From contig CM063248.1 in the NCBI GenBank assembly GCA_032158295.1, positions 2,511,064 through 2,575,063 of the forward strand: DNA of 64,000 bases, in the 5' to 3' direction. The stretch is from Pycnopodia helianthoides. Lineage: Eukaryota; Echinodermata; Asteroidea; Forcipulatida; Asteriidae. The translations under genes and the position numbers were made by a program. Below are positions 1 through 13,604 of this stretch, one piece after another. The notes under the pieces are model-generated. The model saw only the letters and a list, made by a program, of their open reading frames with translations. It searched no databases and was not told where the DNA came from. Numbering within the stretch: the first letter of the stretch is position 1; each line of letters opens with the position of its first letter.

Positions 1-459
1 GCCCCACAGCCATACAGCCCCACAGTCGATAATTCATGCTAGGTATTAATCAACAGTGAGAATGGTTCAGCCCCCTTCGTCTGTCGTCAATTTTATTTTG
101 ACTGATTGTCGTCTTGTACGAGTGTTGGTTTACTAATAGAGAATGTGCACTTTTTTTTGTCCTGGCACTGTTTGTACCTGAAACCTGTTTATTTTGTATT
201 GGGTCAATATTATGGATCAGCTGGGGGTAATTGAAACGTGAACAACTCTTTGATGCGTCAGAAGAAAATATAAACGCCGTGAGAAACTTTGGACCAATGG
301 TGGAGACAAGAAAAGTGCAGTTCGGATCTTGTGGATACCGGTACCAAAAAAACAACAGCGGGACATGTACATGGTTCAGGAATCAAACAAACATTCATCC
401 TACAAAACTACTCGACAATTCACTTTTAAACTCGGACTGGAAGTGGCAAAAGCCCTCAC
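1..459 (-). other. Start of intron 4 of the GABA-A receptor-like gene
   Basis: This lies downstream of exon 4 on the minus strand and begins with the donor GTGAGG (454-459). I looked for the next expected exon (the short one carrying the first Cys-loop cysteine) and did not find it, so it must lie outside the window. The short ORFs here resemble no family I know. Confidence 0.8.
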
Positions 460-680
460 CTCATGCCATATATTACACTGCCGTCGCAGCTCAACTGTAG
501 AAGTCTATTTTTTACGGTGACGTCGTGTACAAAAGAGCTCTTGTCATTGGCGAGGTATGTGTCCGGCACCCATATGACGTCAGCGAGTCTTCCGTCCAAT
601 GAGAGGTTGCCTAGCCGGCTGTCATACTTTAGCCGTTCGTCTTTCCAGTGCTGACGTAGATACATAGATATGGTGTAATC
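460..680 (-). CDS. GABA-A receptor beta-like subunit, exon 4 (ligand-binding domain)
   Basis: This 221-bp exon encodes residues 89-161 and the first two bases of an arginine codon. It starts after the acceptor CGCTTACAG and ends at ATGAG|GTGAGG. The translation opens with [17 protein letters not shown], contains the loop A segment [20 protein letters not shown] and ends [10 protein letters not shown], which are hallmarks of beta-class GABA-A subunits (vertebrate GABRB, insect LCCH3). Tyr130 in VPDTY corresponds to the loop A tyrosine that contributes to GABA binding in vertebrate beta subunits. The sequon NLS (residues 113-115) lies where vertebrate beta subunits have NLT. Size and both phases match vertebrate GABRB exon 4. 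One oddity is Cys153, where vertebrate beta subunits have proline. The protein should sit in the plasma membrane as part of a pentameric GABA-gated chloride channel. The beta class is clear; a one-to-one orthologue is not assigned. Confidence 0.97.
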
Positions 681-1371
681 CTGTAAGCGAACAAACAAAA
701 TCAAAGCCGTTTGAAAATAAATCCGAAAGATCAATTACTTATCTATTTTGTGATGGTGGTGTGCACTATTTATGAACTCATTGTTTCGGCGACTTATCGC
801 TAATTAAACTTTGGCATTTTTGCCAACCATGAAAGTGGAGATCGTAAATCATACAAATCTGGTGTTATTCTTATCATGGTAAGCTTAATTAATGAGTTAA
901 TTCGTTAATTAATTAACTTTATCCTCGTGTAAACGAGTTCTGCGTGCAACGCGTCGTACAAACCAACGCGTGAACGACAATAAGCCATTTTGAGAATTGG
1001 CGGACACAATACTATACCTCACTACTGATTTGATGAAATATGTCTGTATCTATCCCAAGCCAAACAGTGCACTCCTATAGTGTCCACCATATCTCAAAAA
1101 AGGCTAATTGGCTGTTCGTGAAAACTCCAACTTTTCTAGGTCTAAGGCTTTGTGAAAACAAACAAAAACGCCAAGTACTCGTACAACATATAGGACAATA
1201 CAGACGCGAGTTGTTTGCGTACTTTTAGAGCAGAGTCAATTGCTAAAGTATTTTGAAACTTTTTAAGATCTGAGTTGCAACGGGAAACCACATACAAATA
1301 TTATGATCCTAAATTGACGATACTATAATACCGTCATTTTGAAATAGTTTTTCCTGATTATTTGTTGATAG

Positions 1372-1402
<31 letters not shown>

Positions 1403-1521
1403 TTCTTTGAATAAGAAAGATGTTTGATGGGCAATGGTTGGGAAATGAATATGTCAAGAAATTGGCTTCCTTGAAAGTTGAAGATATGACTTGAGAGGGC
1501 TCGGTTTGTTTTGGGTGTTTT

Positions 1522-1552
<31 letters not shown>

Positions 1553-2339
1553 GAGCGTGTCTACCCGTTGAAACCGAGAACTTTAACAAAAGGGATCTGG
1601 GTGTTTTGACAGAGCGAGGACGTCCTCTATTGGCGGGATTCACAAACGTGTGCGTGCGTTTGTGTTTTATTATACAAGGTTTTTGTTTTGTTTCGAGGAA
1701 GCGGTATTAGGCATTGCTCACCTTTGGGAAAATTGTTCTGAATAAACAAACAATCGACCTGTCTGACCCAAAAAATAAATACCATAACCTTAAAGGGGCT
1801 GGACGACATCATTCGACTATGGAGGACAATCGTTATTGCTTTCAAGAATATCGTATTAACAGAAACTGTGTACAACCAAAATGTGATTGAGCCTATGAGA
1901 CGAGGGTTATCGTGTAGACACCACAGGCAACAGCTTAAATGTGTCATTTACGTATTCACAAAACCAGATTCCTATCCGGATGGTTGAAAGCTGCGGCAAA
2001 CTTCATTTCTAGAAGATTTCCAAGCGATGTGTCATGTACAGGAAATCACTTCACTTCTAAAATCCCGGTACCAGATGGGTCCTGCCCTTTTCATTTTCGC
2101 GAAGTACCGGTAAAGCTACTCCAGCTGTATGGGTTTTAATTAAGATTTATGAAGCTTTAATAGTACACATTCCTCCACCGCGCGGGGACGTCAGCCCTGG
2201 GTGGACAATACACATGTACAAATTAATGAACGGTGATTTTATTTAGCATTCCGTTTGTGAGTATTTAGGTCGTCATAATAATGCCAGATGTTTTCCAAAA
2301 TCCTCCATTGGGTCTGTCGAATTCCGAACCAAGAGAACT
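681..2339. other. Intronic stretch with no recognised element
   Basis: Only simple repeats stand out: a run of about 27 A (1376-1402) and a TG dinucleotide run (about 1521-1550). Short palindromic AATTAATTAA-type sequence occurs near 886-920. The small ORFs look like chance. Confidence 0.6.
1376..1550. repeat. Poly-A run and (TG)n microsatellite
   Basis: An uninterrupted A run of about 27 bases at 1376-1402 and a TG run at about 1521-1546 that continues imperfectly to 1560. Both are likely length-polymorphic. Confidence 0.9.
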
Positions 2340-2737
2340 TTAAAGGAATTACATTACAGAATTGGTATAGAAACAAACTTGTAAAATATACTTTTTGATC
2401 GCAGATTTACACAAAACTTACACGGTCTAATGATGAGGATAGTAGAAAACATCCCTTGAAATATTTCTGTCTGAAATGCCATATTTGATGAGAAATGAAT
2501 AAACTAATTTTCCGACTGGAGTTTATCGCTCAGTGAGCGTTTTATTCATTTTTTGAATCTATATGATTTCATGCAAATGTGTAATCGGTTTTTCACTATT
2601 TTCTCGTGACCCAGATGGCCGATCGATCTCAAACTTCTACAGGTTTGTCAGTTTATGTATATGGTGGATTACATAAAGTGCTTACACTGCCAGCAACTGT
2701 TTTGTTTGCAAAAGCCAATTCTGTAATGTTCCTTTAA
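2340..2737 (+). mobile_element. TTAA-bounded non-autonomous element, family B copy 1
   Basis: The element begins TTAAAGGAATTACATTACAG and ends CTGTAATGTTCCTTTAA, so it has inverted termini and TTAA at both ends. A short inverted repeat, CGCTCAGTGAGCG, sits near its centre. Four more copies lie at 17775, 25573, 31150 and 35135. It has no coding capacity. TTAA boundaries suggest mobilisation by a piggyBac- or Kolobok-type transposase, but TTAA could instead be part of the inverted repeat. Confidence 0.85.
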
Positions 2738-5700
2738 CTTTGTGACTTCATAATCACTTCACGTCATCAATAATGGATTTGTTCTCCCCCTGAATCATCC
2801 TCGATCTCGCGGGTAATGGCTTCCGTACTTCAAAGGTTTCTCTCCGAAATTGTTTCATGTTTCTCGATCTTGTCACTCTCTTCGTGATTGGTAATTATTG
2901 TTTTTAATTTTGTTTTTATATATATATAGAAGGAACTAATGTGAACAACAGCGCAACATACATTAACGAGAGCAATGAACAGATTAAAAAAATTAGAATC
3001 AGACTGAAGGCTCTGGGGGAAAAAAGGGAAACTCTGATTGGCTAATCAAATGGTTCACTGCAGCTCAAAGTTGCTTGACAAGTATAACAGACCAAAAATA
3101 CGGTATCGCATAAACACTGATTTGTGTAAGAAGAAGGTATATGAAGGACTGAATCCCAACCTTGGTAATGTTGCCAGAAGAATCAAACATTTGAATTCAA
3201 CCACAAAAGTTGTCTGATTCAATTGCTAATTATCCACATAAATTACTTCTTTCTGAAACACTGTCACAGTCAAAAATAGCAGTTGAACGCCCCCCCAAAA
3301 AAAAAAAATAATAATAATAATAATAATAATAATTTTTTTTTTGTATAAATAAAAAAATTAAAAATCTTCGTTACTTTTTTTTCATTGCAGCAACAGAAAC
3401 AACGAATTATGGACGCGAATAAAATCTCTTACAAAACTATAATCTGTCTTTCGTTGTTTACACATCGAAAACACTCGATGCAAACGATTGTCCGAAAGAT
3501 AGATAGTGGAAATTGTGTTACTCTTTCCATAAACCAATTGTGTTCTTTAGTCCTTTATCTTTCAACTTTTTCCAAAAATATCATCAGTATAATTTTTTTG
3601 TTTCTTCTCCTTCATAAAATAAATCATCTTTAGCCTTGGGGATAATTGCTCACATGTTTTGGAGGTCTCTTTCTCTGTAAATATTTGTCTTGGCTTATGC
3701 ACCGTTGCTCCACGTTGTGACCTTTCCTTTTTGTTTTGGTACTGGCTAATACCCTTGACGTGTACACTGTGGTCAGTTATAAGGTTACATGTACTGTTTC
3801 TCATTTAAAAACAAGACGAAGACGGGACTGTTACTATTTCCAATTCCGAAGGCCGTAACCGAGTTGACAGCTGCGGTTTAGGGCTACGGCTGTTGCTAAG
3901 AATGTCCTATACTTCAACGCATGATGACGCGGTGATCAAGGCGTAGCCGTAGCCGTAGCCACTCATTTGGACATAGCCTTAGGGCGTGACTAAATTCATC
4001 TGTAGCCGTTTTGCCGCAGCTGCAACGATGACAAATATATAACTTTTCAGTGATCTTGTCGTAGCCACTGGCCAGGCCAAGTCGTCAATTAAGACGGGGG
4101 TCTTAAAAATACATTGTTATTTCAATACAAGAAAACAGGATAATGAATATTGTAAGGAATATTAATTCAAATTTTAATGGTCAAGTATTTTGCAAGTTAC
4201 ACGTGATTTTCCCTTCAAGCAAACTTGCCGCTTTGGGTATAAACAAGCATCTTTAAAAAAATAAAAAATTAAATAAAAACACGAAACCTATAACTACCTG
4301 TGCGCACGATACTAAATAATTCACAGGTTGAAGTGTGTGCACACTGCGTAGGTTTCCTGAAGAGGAAATGAGACTCCAGTCTGGGGGTTCTCTGCCCTCA
4401 AAATCTAAACAAGCGGAAATGGACTTGGGAAGATTTTTTCGCCTTTGCCTGTTCAAATTTGCTTGAAGCAGAATCCACGGCAGGTCGCGGTCCAGAAATT
4501 GAGCAGTACTGGGGTACGCTCTAGGGCCGATTTTCTTTCGCTAAGATCAAGTAATGCGCCTGTCTTCATCTTTTTGCACACTCGGTGTTCAGTTGATCTG
4601 AGATAAATAAGTCAACTGTGAAATCTCTCCGCATACAAAATGTCATCAGATTGGTCAATTCCACCGCTTTATTGGTTTCAATCATTTGGTTATTTCTGGG
4701 TGTCGGAAGACCTTGGGAAGATACTAATCGGTAAATGTCGAAGTGATTTCCTTTTTATTGAACTCCTTGAGTTTTATTCTTCTTGTTGGCAGTTGGTTAG
4801 AATGGAACAATTTCAGTTGTTTTAGGGCAGTCGAGAAAGGCGGGGGTGTTGCCAAGAAACATATCCATCAATAATCAATGCTTTTGCGTTATTTCTTTGA
4901 CAGTAATATAAGTTTAACTTGTAGTTTATTTATTCAATTTTCTAGTAATTTGTTTGGTTTATGTGTTGATATATCAATTTTATGCTGCCTTTTAATTTGT
5001 GTTGGGGTTGGGGTTTGCTTATTTACGGTGTCATACATCTTTTCGACAATGTGTTTGGATTATTTCACTTTAAAAAAAACCACTCCGTTGAGACCCGAAG
5101 ACCACATTATTATCTATAACGTTAACCATATAATACATTTGCAATTACATCTTGACGCTTGGGGGCAGCAGAGAGCATTATTCAAGATGGCAATCATTGC
5201 GTCAGGCTGCTCCATTTCACCCTAAGTCGTTGCTTTATTTCAATCAGCAAAACCGAAATATGCAACAACTTGTCACGATTTCACCTACCCCCCTCTTCTG
5301 ATGACGCTTCAGCGTCCAAAACACCCCAGCCAAATGGATTATCGTTCACACTTGTCATTATAAGTGACGCTTCAATATACAATTCAATATTTTAGGATAA
5401 CAAAGTTATCTTCAGCGACGGTGATCAAATGTAACTTCTTCTTTTTTTTTCCAATTTGTTCTCCTGCAAATCATAGAGGTTGACTTAACTCCCGGCAGAT
5501 GAATTAAGTTCCTCGAGAAACCGACTTCCCTCGGTTTCTCCGGTGAATTGAAACACCAATTCGAGTCCAATAACCACTCTCTTAATACAAGAACGCGGTT
5601 TCCCGCCAATTTGTGTGTCTATTTATCCTGCCATTGTTGCAAGGCATTCTGCGCGGGGGAAAACAAGAAATATAATCCTTGCCCCATTGCCTTAAATCGT

Positions 5701-8101
5701 CTGCTAATGGGACATTCATGTGTGCTAAAATCCATGGAAATTTGATTTGCGGCCTGGTAGGCTGTGTCTACTTCATCATGTTGAACACCGTGTGGTAAGG
5801 AGCTTGGCCTACAATTCAATTACGGTGAGATTCTCCGCGATGTCAGACGTGACTGACGTACAAATTAAGGGGAGTAGGAGTCACTCGGATTGGTTGACAT
5901 ATCTAGATAAATCAATCTGCAATCAGCACTGTGAATGGGGAGGGAGGGGGGGGAGAAGGGATATGCGAAAGGGAGATGGTTTTAATTTCGGTGCCTCTCA
6001 TTTCCTTGAATAGAGTTTTGAATTTCTTGAAACCGTGGTGGAAGGAAGGAACCACGATTAGCTGTGCTCGAGTAGTACATGCCACGCATGGAGTACAGCA
6101 GATCACAGCGCATAAATAAACAAGGTTTAACGTTCATACTGCATGCTTTTTCTGTTATACCTAGTAGTAATCTTGTACAACATACACCTCATTAACATTT
6201 AGTACTTGGTATACTCTTGTTATTGTGGTGTTAACTAGTTGCCCTAGCTGTAGTTTTTAACTGTTTTATTATGGAGCTGTCCAAATCTTTTGTAGTTGCC
6301 TATTCTAGGATGAATACAGGTTGTTGTTTTTTTTAATTGAATCGAATTCGTTTAAGTTACGGAGCCAGTACATGGTAAAATGCACAACAGTTTATCGATA
6401 TATTTATTGTTTTTGTTTGTTTTTAGTTCAACTACAAAAGAAAGAATAACAAGTAAAGTAAAATAGATAAATTTAACACAATATTGCATAAATTAATAAT
6501 TATATTCCTTACGGTGGGTCTTGAAAAAACATTGGGTTAATGACCGGGTTTTTATTGAATTTAGGTCACGCTCAGAATCCATCATACCGAGGCGTTGGGG
6601 GAAATATCTGCTTGTTTTTGTTTTTGGGTTTTTTGTAAACAAAGTTTGTCCTCCTTACTTTAAAGTTGTACTTGAACGATTTCACTTGTTATCGGAAATC
6701 ATCATCCCAATTTCTAAAAACGCTAATTGGTTCGACTTAGGGGCCGGGCCGGCTGTCCCAGGGGGTAGAGAGCCGCTTGTGGAAGTAGATCAACGACCTC
6801 AACACTGATTGCAATAAAAGTAATTGACCCCCCGCCGGAGCTGAGGGTTTTCTTATCTCTCGCATCCATCGGGAGCATCTTACGCCAACACGAGAAGAAA
6901 AACAAGGAGGAGTCCGCCTCCACTTAATGATTCTACGTGGTTTCTTGATCCGCTACGAGCAAGCTGCTGGTCGAGTCTCCCCCTCCTCCCCCCCCCCCCT
7001 TCCTTCCCGTCCTCTCTGAGCAATCACTGTTAGTTATCGCCTCCATGTTCTGCCAGTCTCTTTTCTTCTTCTTCTTTTTTCATTAAGTGATTTTGCCACT
7101 TGCTGTACATTATATACTCTTTTTCTGCTGCCGTGTATAATGTCTCGTCAGTATTTGACAAGGATCAACGCGGCCCCGTAGGGCACGGATGCGAAGTTCG
7201 GGCTCTTCCCGGTGTTCGTGGCCCCAACTCGTCCGTCTCATCTCTCGGCTGCTCGGAGGGCGGAATACACAGACTAAAAAAAAAGTCTTCCCTCCTCCCC
7301 TGAATTGCTGAAATGTGACCCACCACGAGTTTCACAAGTTTGTTGTTTCCTCTCTTATGGATGGCCTCTCGGGGGGAAACTGCAAAGGAAAACAACTGTC
7401 CACACTCTGATTGCTGCCGTGGTGTCCTGTTCACGTACCGAGGTGTTGGGTATTGGGGTGCCAGTGTGACTCATCCTCTGTTGACCGAATTGCACATGGA
7501 ACATTTCCCGCGCCAAAAAAAAAAGATCTCCTTGCATTTTTCGAGACAGAATGTGGTCAACTACTACATAGTGATGCGCCCGGAGATGAACTGTAGAGCT
7601 GTCGAAATCCCAGTTCCTTCTTAATCATTAATTGATTGCCAGGCATCATCAACCCCACCCCCTCCCCCTCGCGACTCCCCCCCCCCACCCTCTAACGCCC
7701 TCGAAGAAGAAGAAAACTAGTTCCTCAACCAATGTGCAATGCTCTCCATTTTTTTTTATTGCAAAGCTCTGTAGTTTTCCTCTGGATCTTTCACAGCTCA
7801 GCTGTTTTCTTTGTTCTGCGGTATATCCCTAAATCTTAACAAAACACCGCTGCGCGCGAAAGGTGTGCGATTCACGCGCGAAGGTGTCGCGCCGAAGTCC
7901 GCCGGAGCCTGCGTGTTTGGATAACTTCAAAGTGCTGACACCTTGAACGGAGACTACACCCAGCGTCATAGTATAATCAAGTGTAATGTGTTAAAAAGAG
8001 ATAAATTTCTTAGGGTAAATGTTCCGTTTTTTGAAATTCCACGTGGAGCTGATAGACCTCCCTGCGGGTCACAGTGACGATCTCAGACAATGACGCTCTA
8101 G
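2738..8101. other. Intronic stretch without recognised genes
   Basis: It contains a poly-A/(AAT)n/poly-T block at about 3297-3345, a GTAGCC-rich repeat (listed separately) and moderately GC-rich stretches at 5920-6000 and 6940-7700. ORFs of up to 115 codons were read and none resembles a known family. Confidence 0.55.
3841..4080. repeat. GTAGCC-rich interspersed repeat
   Basis: Tandem GCCGTAGCC hexamer-like units (3942-3960) face an inverted GGCTACGGC (3882-3890). More CCGTA and TAGCC words occur through the segment. It looks like a small fold-back repeat; I cannot place its exact ends. Confidence 0.45.
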
Positions 8102-8235
8102 GGCCCTTTTCGAATTCACGGCTTCGGCTCCAAAATCGGCTCATGCTAGCTAGGCTCCCTCAATTATTTTAACTTACGCATGCTTTGCGGTCAGGGTTTC
8201 AGACAAGAAAACTGAGACTGAATTCGAAAAGGACC
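8102..8235. mobile_element. 134-bp MITE with 17-bp terminal inverted repeats
   Basis: The left end GGCCCTTTTCGAATTCA (8102-8118) and right end TGAATTCGAAAAGGACC (8219-8235) are inverted repeats with one mismatch. There is no coding capacity. The superfamily is unassigned, and no target duplication is obvious. Confidence 0.75.
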
Positions 8236-11200
8236 ACGGATTGAAACCTTATCCCGATAAACTCATGCGCCTGCGGGCAACAGCCCCCTCTGCCAAGTTT
8301 TATTTTATGACCGCTACTGATCTTCAAAGTTCCTGGCCATCAAAGAATGCTTCTTCTTCTTTTCTAGCTACTAGCCTACCAAAGTTTTGATATTTATCTA
8401 TAGGCTGTCTACGTGTCTTTGATTACCTAGTAATGACGTCATCGTTGGCATGCAGGGTACATTGTTGAACCTGTATCCATCATTACTTAATTTTACTATT
8501 TCAATTCAATTCAATCTATAAAATGATTTATGCTCAAGTTAAAAACGGAGGAAATTGTAACTCCTGGCCATACTTAAAGTACCAATGTGGGATATAAGGA
8601 GAAAGTGCATTACCTTTTTATCTTTTTAATTTTGTATTCATTATTTCTTTATTTTTTCATTTTTTTTTTAAATTTTGTGAGCCTGTAAATATTTCTCTGG
8701 AGGATTGGTATTGGTATGAACTTTATAATCAGTGAGTTGTTTTCAGTTTGAAATTACTCCCAAAAAAAAGATTTTACCCTAACAAACTGATCGTCTTCAA
8801 TTTAACAATAAAAAATATGTAAGTACAAAATAGAAAACCAAGGAAAACAATCAAACTACAGGTAAAAACATTATAGTAAGAAACAGGGCAACAGCAGACA
8901 TGAAAACAAGGCATTCACGCTTTCCTTTAAAGACCCATTTTGAAATAGAAAAAAAAAATGTTCTGACAGCCTGCTCAAGGGGGTATAAATTTACAAGGGG
9001 TATAAAATATTGAAGACTGCCCTCAGATGGTGAAAGCATTTTTATGTAATTCAATTCTTTCCACTTTTTTTTTTCTTTCTTTCTTTTATTATTTTATTTT
9101 CTTCGTCTTCTTTTTTTTGTCTTCTTCTTCTCCCACACTCTATTGATTTGTTGTTCCGGAGCCCCCAGCGGGTCGTGAGCTCGTCCTTCGATCCTCGTTG
9201 AGCACGCTACTACTGACTGACTATATGAATGTGACACCAATTATCACTGATCTGACCAGAAATGTTCAAAGAATGTGTCGCAGACAATACACGACTAGAC
9301 GGTTCCCGCGCGCTGGGGGCATTTTCCCGCCATATCGATTGCCCGTTTCCTACAGCGCACCTACTTGAAACGAGCATTCCCGGAAGCGATCGGATAAAGC
9401 CCTAGTCACAGAGCACACACGTCTTATTTCCAAAATACAGAAAACGACGAGAATTTCCAGCAGACTTAGTCTGATAGTTTTTTTTTAACATAGTCTAAGC
9501 AGTTCCTCTCACCCCCGAAAAAAACAATGAATAATACAATTTTTGTTTTGTCAATAGCACCTTTAAAACAGGACGATCTAATAGATATACCATTAGCAAT
9601 TACCTTGACCTTATAGCGTTCGGCAGCCATTTTGTTTCTCAACCATTCATGCAAAAACTAAAAATTGTCAGTAAAACTGTTGGGCTATTATGTTGATAGG
9701 TTACAGACTGAATATGAAGTTGTTGTTTTTTTTTAAATGGGTCTGAACAATTCTATTTTGAGCTTGAAAATAAATTAACCTATCAAAAAGGGGACAATTC
9801 GTTTTGTTAATAAGTAAACAAAAGAATAGCATTTAAAGTTCTTGTAATAACTTATAAAAGCCATTCATGGTTTCGCGCCAATGTACATGCGGGAGCTCAT
9901 AAACCGTGAAATCACTCCCTCAAACATTGCACCCCCTCAGGAGATCACAAGACCATAACACTGTTAACTTACCCTCCAAGAACATCAAAGGCTACCCTAG
10001 GTTATCGGGCATTATTGTCTTTGCTCCTCCTAAACTAATGGAATAATCTCCCTCCTTTTATTAAACAATCCTATTCACTTGAATCCAAGTTAAAAACCCA
10101 TTTGTTTTCGATTAATTCCTTCTAGTGCTGTTAGTGTTATTTGTATTGTTTTTCTGCATTTTGTTTGTCTTTCTTTCTTGTATTTTGTTGTAAGGCGCAG
10201 TGGTGTAAATTCATACAGGTATTGGCGCATTATCAATATTCCTTATTATTATTATCAGCGTTAAAGACGAGCAGTATTTTTTTATGCATGATTAAAGTAT
10301 GTTCTGAGCGTGTGCACTGGTCAGCGCTGTAATCACATTGTTCATCTTCCTGCCAATTTCCTCCTCAAGCCTGACCCAACCTTTACACGCCGCTGTTTCC
10401 TCCCCGGTTTTGCCTTGACCTTTCTTCCATCCATTAATCAACTCTTGCCTATATTTTTCCCATCTTTTTTTGTCACTTAGTCGTCAGTTTACTCCACTCG
10501 ATGCTAATTTAATAATTTGTTGACAAGAATAGTTAAATGGCAGTCGGTTGGGGGGAGATACGCGGCAAACTGTGCCGAGGTGGGTGTCAGTTTTCTTGGG
10601 GCATTTTTTCTTCTTCTTCTTCTTTCACGGAGATGAAACGTTTTGCCGCCAATTTTGTGGAATGGCGGGAAGTGAATATTTTAACAATGTCGTTCTAGAA
10701 ACAAGACCAGAGCAGCTCTCCATTTAGGCAGTTGGTAATTTAGGCAATTTAGGTAGTTGTTTCCGCATTCCACAATCTCACCTCAAACAACACACAAACT
10801 CAACGTCCAATTTTGAAAGAGATCATTTTGAACACAACGGTGACTATTGTGTTATTATCAAGCTACCAACGTAAATCACAAACAACAATTTAGGCTAAAT
10901 CTAAACTTTTGTTTGGGGAAGACAACTGGGGTCTGAAACCCATGAAGAAAACGGGGGGGGGGTCCCCCAAGAATCATGAAAAGCTTAGCTCTTAAAAATG
11001 TTCTTCAATAATAACCAAACAATGAAAGTGTAACATCCATTCTATATTATTAAACTTGCAAAGTGTTGAAACAAAATGACTGATAAAAGTAAACATCGGT
11101 TCTATTGTGTTTAAAACGGTCGCAGCTATACTCGCGTATATGTTTTTCTTATTCGCAGATATCTCACATTCTAACAAAATAATCCTCGTTTGATACTTTA

Positions 11201-11710
11201 GCGAGCCGTATGTCATTGATGGGCTGTAAAGCTACAGAGAAGGGCTCTGATCATTGTACCTTAAACATGTTTTGAAGCGGTTCACAAAAGAAGAGTTTAT
11301 AATATCACCAGCATCGTCATCGATAATCTTTCCACGTGCCATCAAGCTCGTGTGCCCCTCAGCCAAGTTGCACTTTAATATGACACCTGTATAAGGGGCG
11401 ATATTGTGATTGGTGCGCCTCAAAGTGTGCATGGAATACGTTCCTAGAAGTCTGGGGCTTTCAATTTATAATCTTAAATTACATGAGTGTGTTTCACTAC
11501 GATCAAATTCCGTCTGATGGTGTTTTATTTAAACACAATTGCTATTAGCCTTATCATGTAGCTGTGGGCCTCTTCGGCTGCCATCCCTGTGTAACGTGAG
11601 GATTTTAATTGCCAGTTTATGAAAAGGGGGACAGACTATTTAAAAGAAAAAGTCCTTGTAGCTTCGGTTTGTTTGGATTGGTTTGAGCAAGAAGGGGGGA
11701 CAGCTAGACA
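8236..11710. other. Intronic stretch, mostly unremarkable
   Basis: It contains a (TTGAA)n-like CAATTCAATTCAATC run (8501-8517), possibly the tail of a minus-strand LINE. It also has a fragment at 8693-8760, CTGGAGGATTGGTATTGG and onward, which recurs at 28027 and, weakly, at 56757. Pyrimidine-rich runs occur at 9060-9140. No gene was recognised. Confidence 0.5.
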
Positions 11711-11870
11711 TTAAAGGCAGGGTGTACTTGTGGAAGGTGTCAAAGACCAGTATCCTCACTTGGATACTGTACCTCAATTTGGTCATCGAAGTTGCAAGAC
11801 AATAATGAAAGACAAACCGCCCTCGTTGCATTAGATTTGTGTGCTTTCAAATGCCTGAGAAAGACCTCAT
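11711..11870 (-). mobile_element. Partial TTAA-bounded element, family A
   Basis: It begins TTAAAGGCAGGGTGTACTT and continues with the family's GGTCATCGAAGTTGCAAGA and GTGTGCTTTCAAATGCC segments, which place it in minus orientation compared with the copy at 58575. It breaks off before the central palindrome. A B-box-like GGTTCGAATCC at 11907-11917 just beyond may belong to an adjacent SINE scrap. Confidence 0.65.
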
Positions 11871-11980
11871 GGCTGAAGCAGCTGCCAAAGACCACGCTAA
11901 TTCATTGGTTCGAATCCCACTCAGTGGCCTACGAACTCCTCTCGCACGCCTCAGAATTCATACAACTTATGAATATCAAG

Positions 11981-12125
11981 CAATAAACCACAAGGGAAAC
12001 TGACTGGGTAAATTGTGAATAATTTGGGGTTGAACCCAACGTATGAATACGGCGAAGAGCGAACAAAAGAAACTCCCTATAGTTCCGTACCTCTAAAATT
12101 AATCCCAACTTTTCCATGTCCCTTG
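11981..12125 (+). repeat. Interspersed repeat G, copy 1
   Basis: AATAAACCACAAGGGAAACT and the roughly 60 bases that follow recur with substitutions at 25357. The downstream parts, containing ATTAATCCCAACTTT and its counterpart, also align. This is a two-copy family in the window, of unknown type. Confidence 0.55.
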
Positions 12126-13604
12126 GAATGGCCGATGAGACAAAAGAAAAGATGCCTTGAAGTTGAGACGTACGTGTTTTCTTAGCGTGCATCCACCACT
12201 AATGTGACAGTCTCAAGGCCATTTCTGTTCTCTCCGCGGGCAAATGAGTGGAAACAATATTGCACTGTGTCAATGTCCTTCACCTTCACAAGGCAGACCC
12301 CCATCACCGAGGTGTCGTTTTGTTACGCAAGGTCATACTCTGCTGGGTATTTTTGTCCGTGTTCTTTTTTTGTTTTTTAAGTTCATTATCGAATCAACGC
12401 AAGAGATGTCTGCTCAATCGGCCGAGTACTTGCACATCGTTTGACAGGGTAGGATGAAATTACAAGTGTATAGGTGATGTTACTCACCGGACGGTTTTTT
12501 CTTTCATCCGAAATATAATTCTTGGACGGCTTTTTTTTTTTCTTCTTCTTCTGGTTCTACCTTTCTTTTCTTACGGGTGGAGGATTGTTATTTCTGTAAA
12601 TACTGGTGGGGGTAATTTATTCTAGACTTGACACCAGTCCCCTCGCCTGCTTTCGGTCGTTTTGGTTTCTCACTTTTCCTTCGCTGCATTTTTACACATA
12701 GACTCTGAAATTGCGAACGGATGAAAACACTATTTTGAGGGTAGCACAGGATGAGATGAACATTGTGCAGGTACGCACATCAAATCCGATCCACCTGAAA
12801 AAATAAACATGGTTTCTTTTCTCCGCCCAGTAAAATAGACTTGTACACCTGTTAACGATTTGGTTACGATCCCGCCCCCCCCCCCCCCCTCACGTACGAT
12901 TTTCAACATGCTCGATCAAAGCATTGCTTTTGGAAAACGGAAGACACTCACGGAGTAAGGAAGCTGAATTGTTTTCTTTTTTTCCATGGTAATCTTTTTG
13001 TTCACATTTTTGGCCCCCTTGTGTCTTGGCATTTCTGCTTGTACTTGGCTCTCGAACATTTAAAAATAGAATGACCCGAAGCCTGCAAAAGAGGAGTATA
13101 AGAATTTCTAATGTGATTGTGATTTTTACAAATCAGTATGATGGATAGAGGAATTGGCTTATTATTTGTGTTTATAATTTAAAGTGTATCCCAATTTGAA
13201 GGGTCCCCCCTCCACCTTTTCTAATATAAACGATTACTGATTACTGTTTTAAAAAGTGCTGTAAATTTAAACATTATCAAAGCTCTTTAAATGTCAGGTT
13301 GTTTTGTTGGTTTGGGTTGTTCTTTTTTTCTTTTTTCCCCAAAAGCAAGTATGATTGTTTGCCGAACAAGAATTAAATGCAATCAATTGGCGAGTGATTT
13401 GTCAACCACCTCCCCCAAGTCAACATGTCCTCACAATGGAGTCTTCCTCAAAATTGATGCTCATGAATTCGCTCAGAATCGCCGGGATCGTCCACACCGT
13501 GGACGATGACCCTTTTGATTTGTATGCGACGCGCAATCGGAGAGGAGGGGATTTGGGTTTCCCCCCGTAATACCCGCCGTGACTTTGCTATTATAACAGG
13601 GGGG

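Noticed and set aside
681..734. Extension of the exon 4 frame upstream to an ATG at 734
   Set aside because: This part is intron. A clear acceptor (CGCTTACAG) precedes 680 and residues before DYTI have no resemblance to GABA-A subunits, while exon 3 joins in phase.
5412..7832. Cluster of ORFs in the GC-richer part of intron 3
   Set aside because: Read on both strands, none shows a family resemblance, consistent codon use or plausible splice sites.
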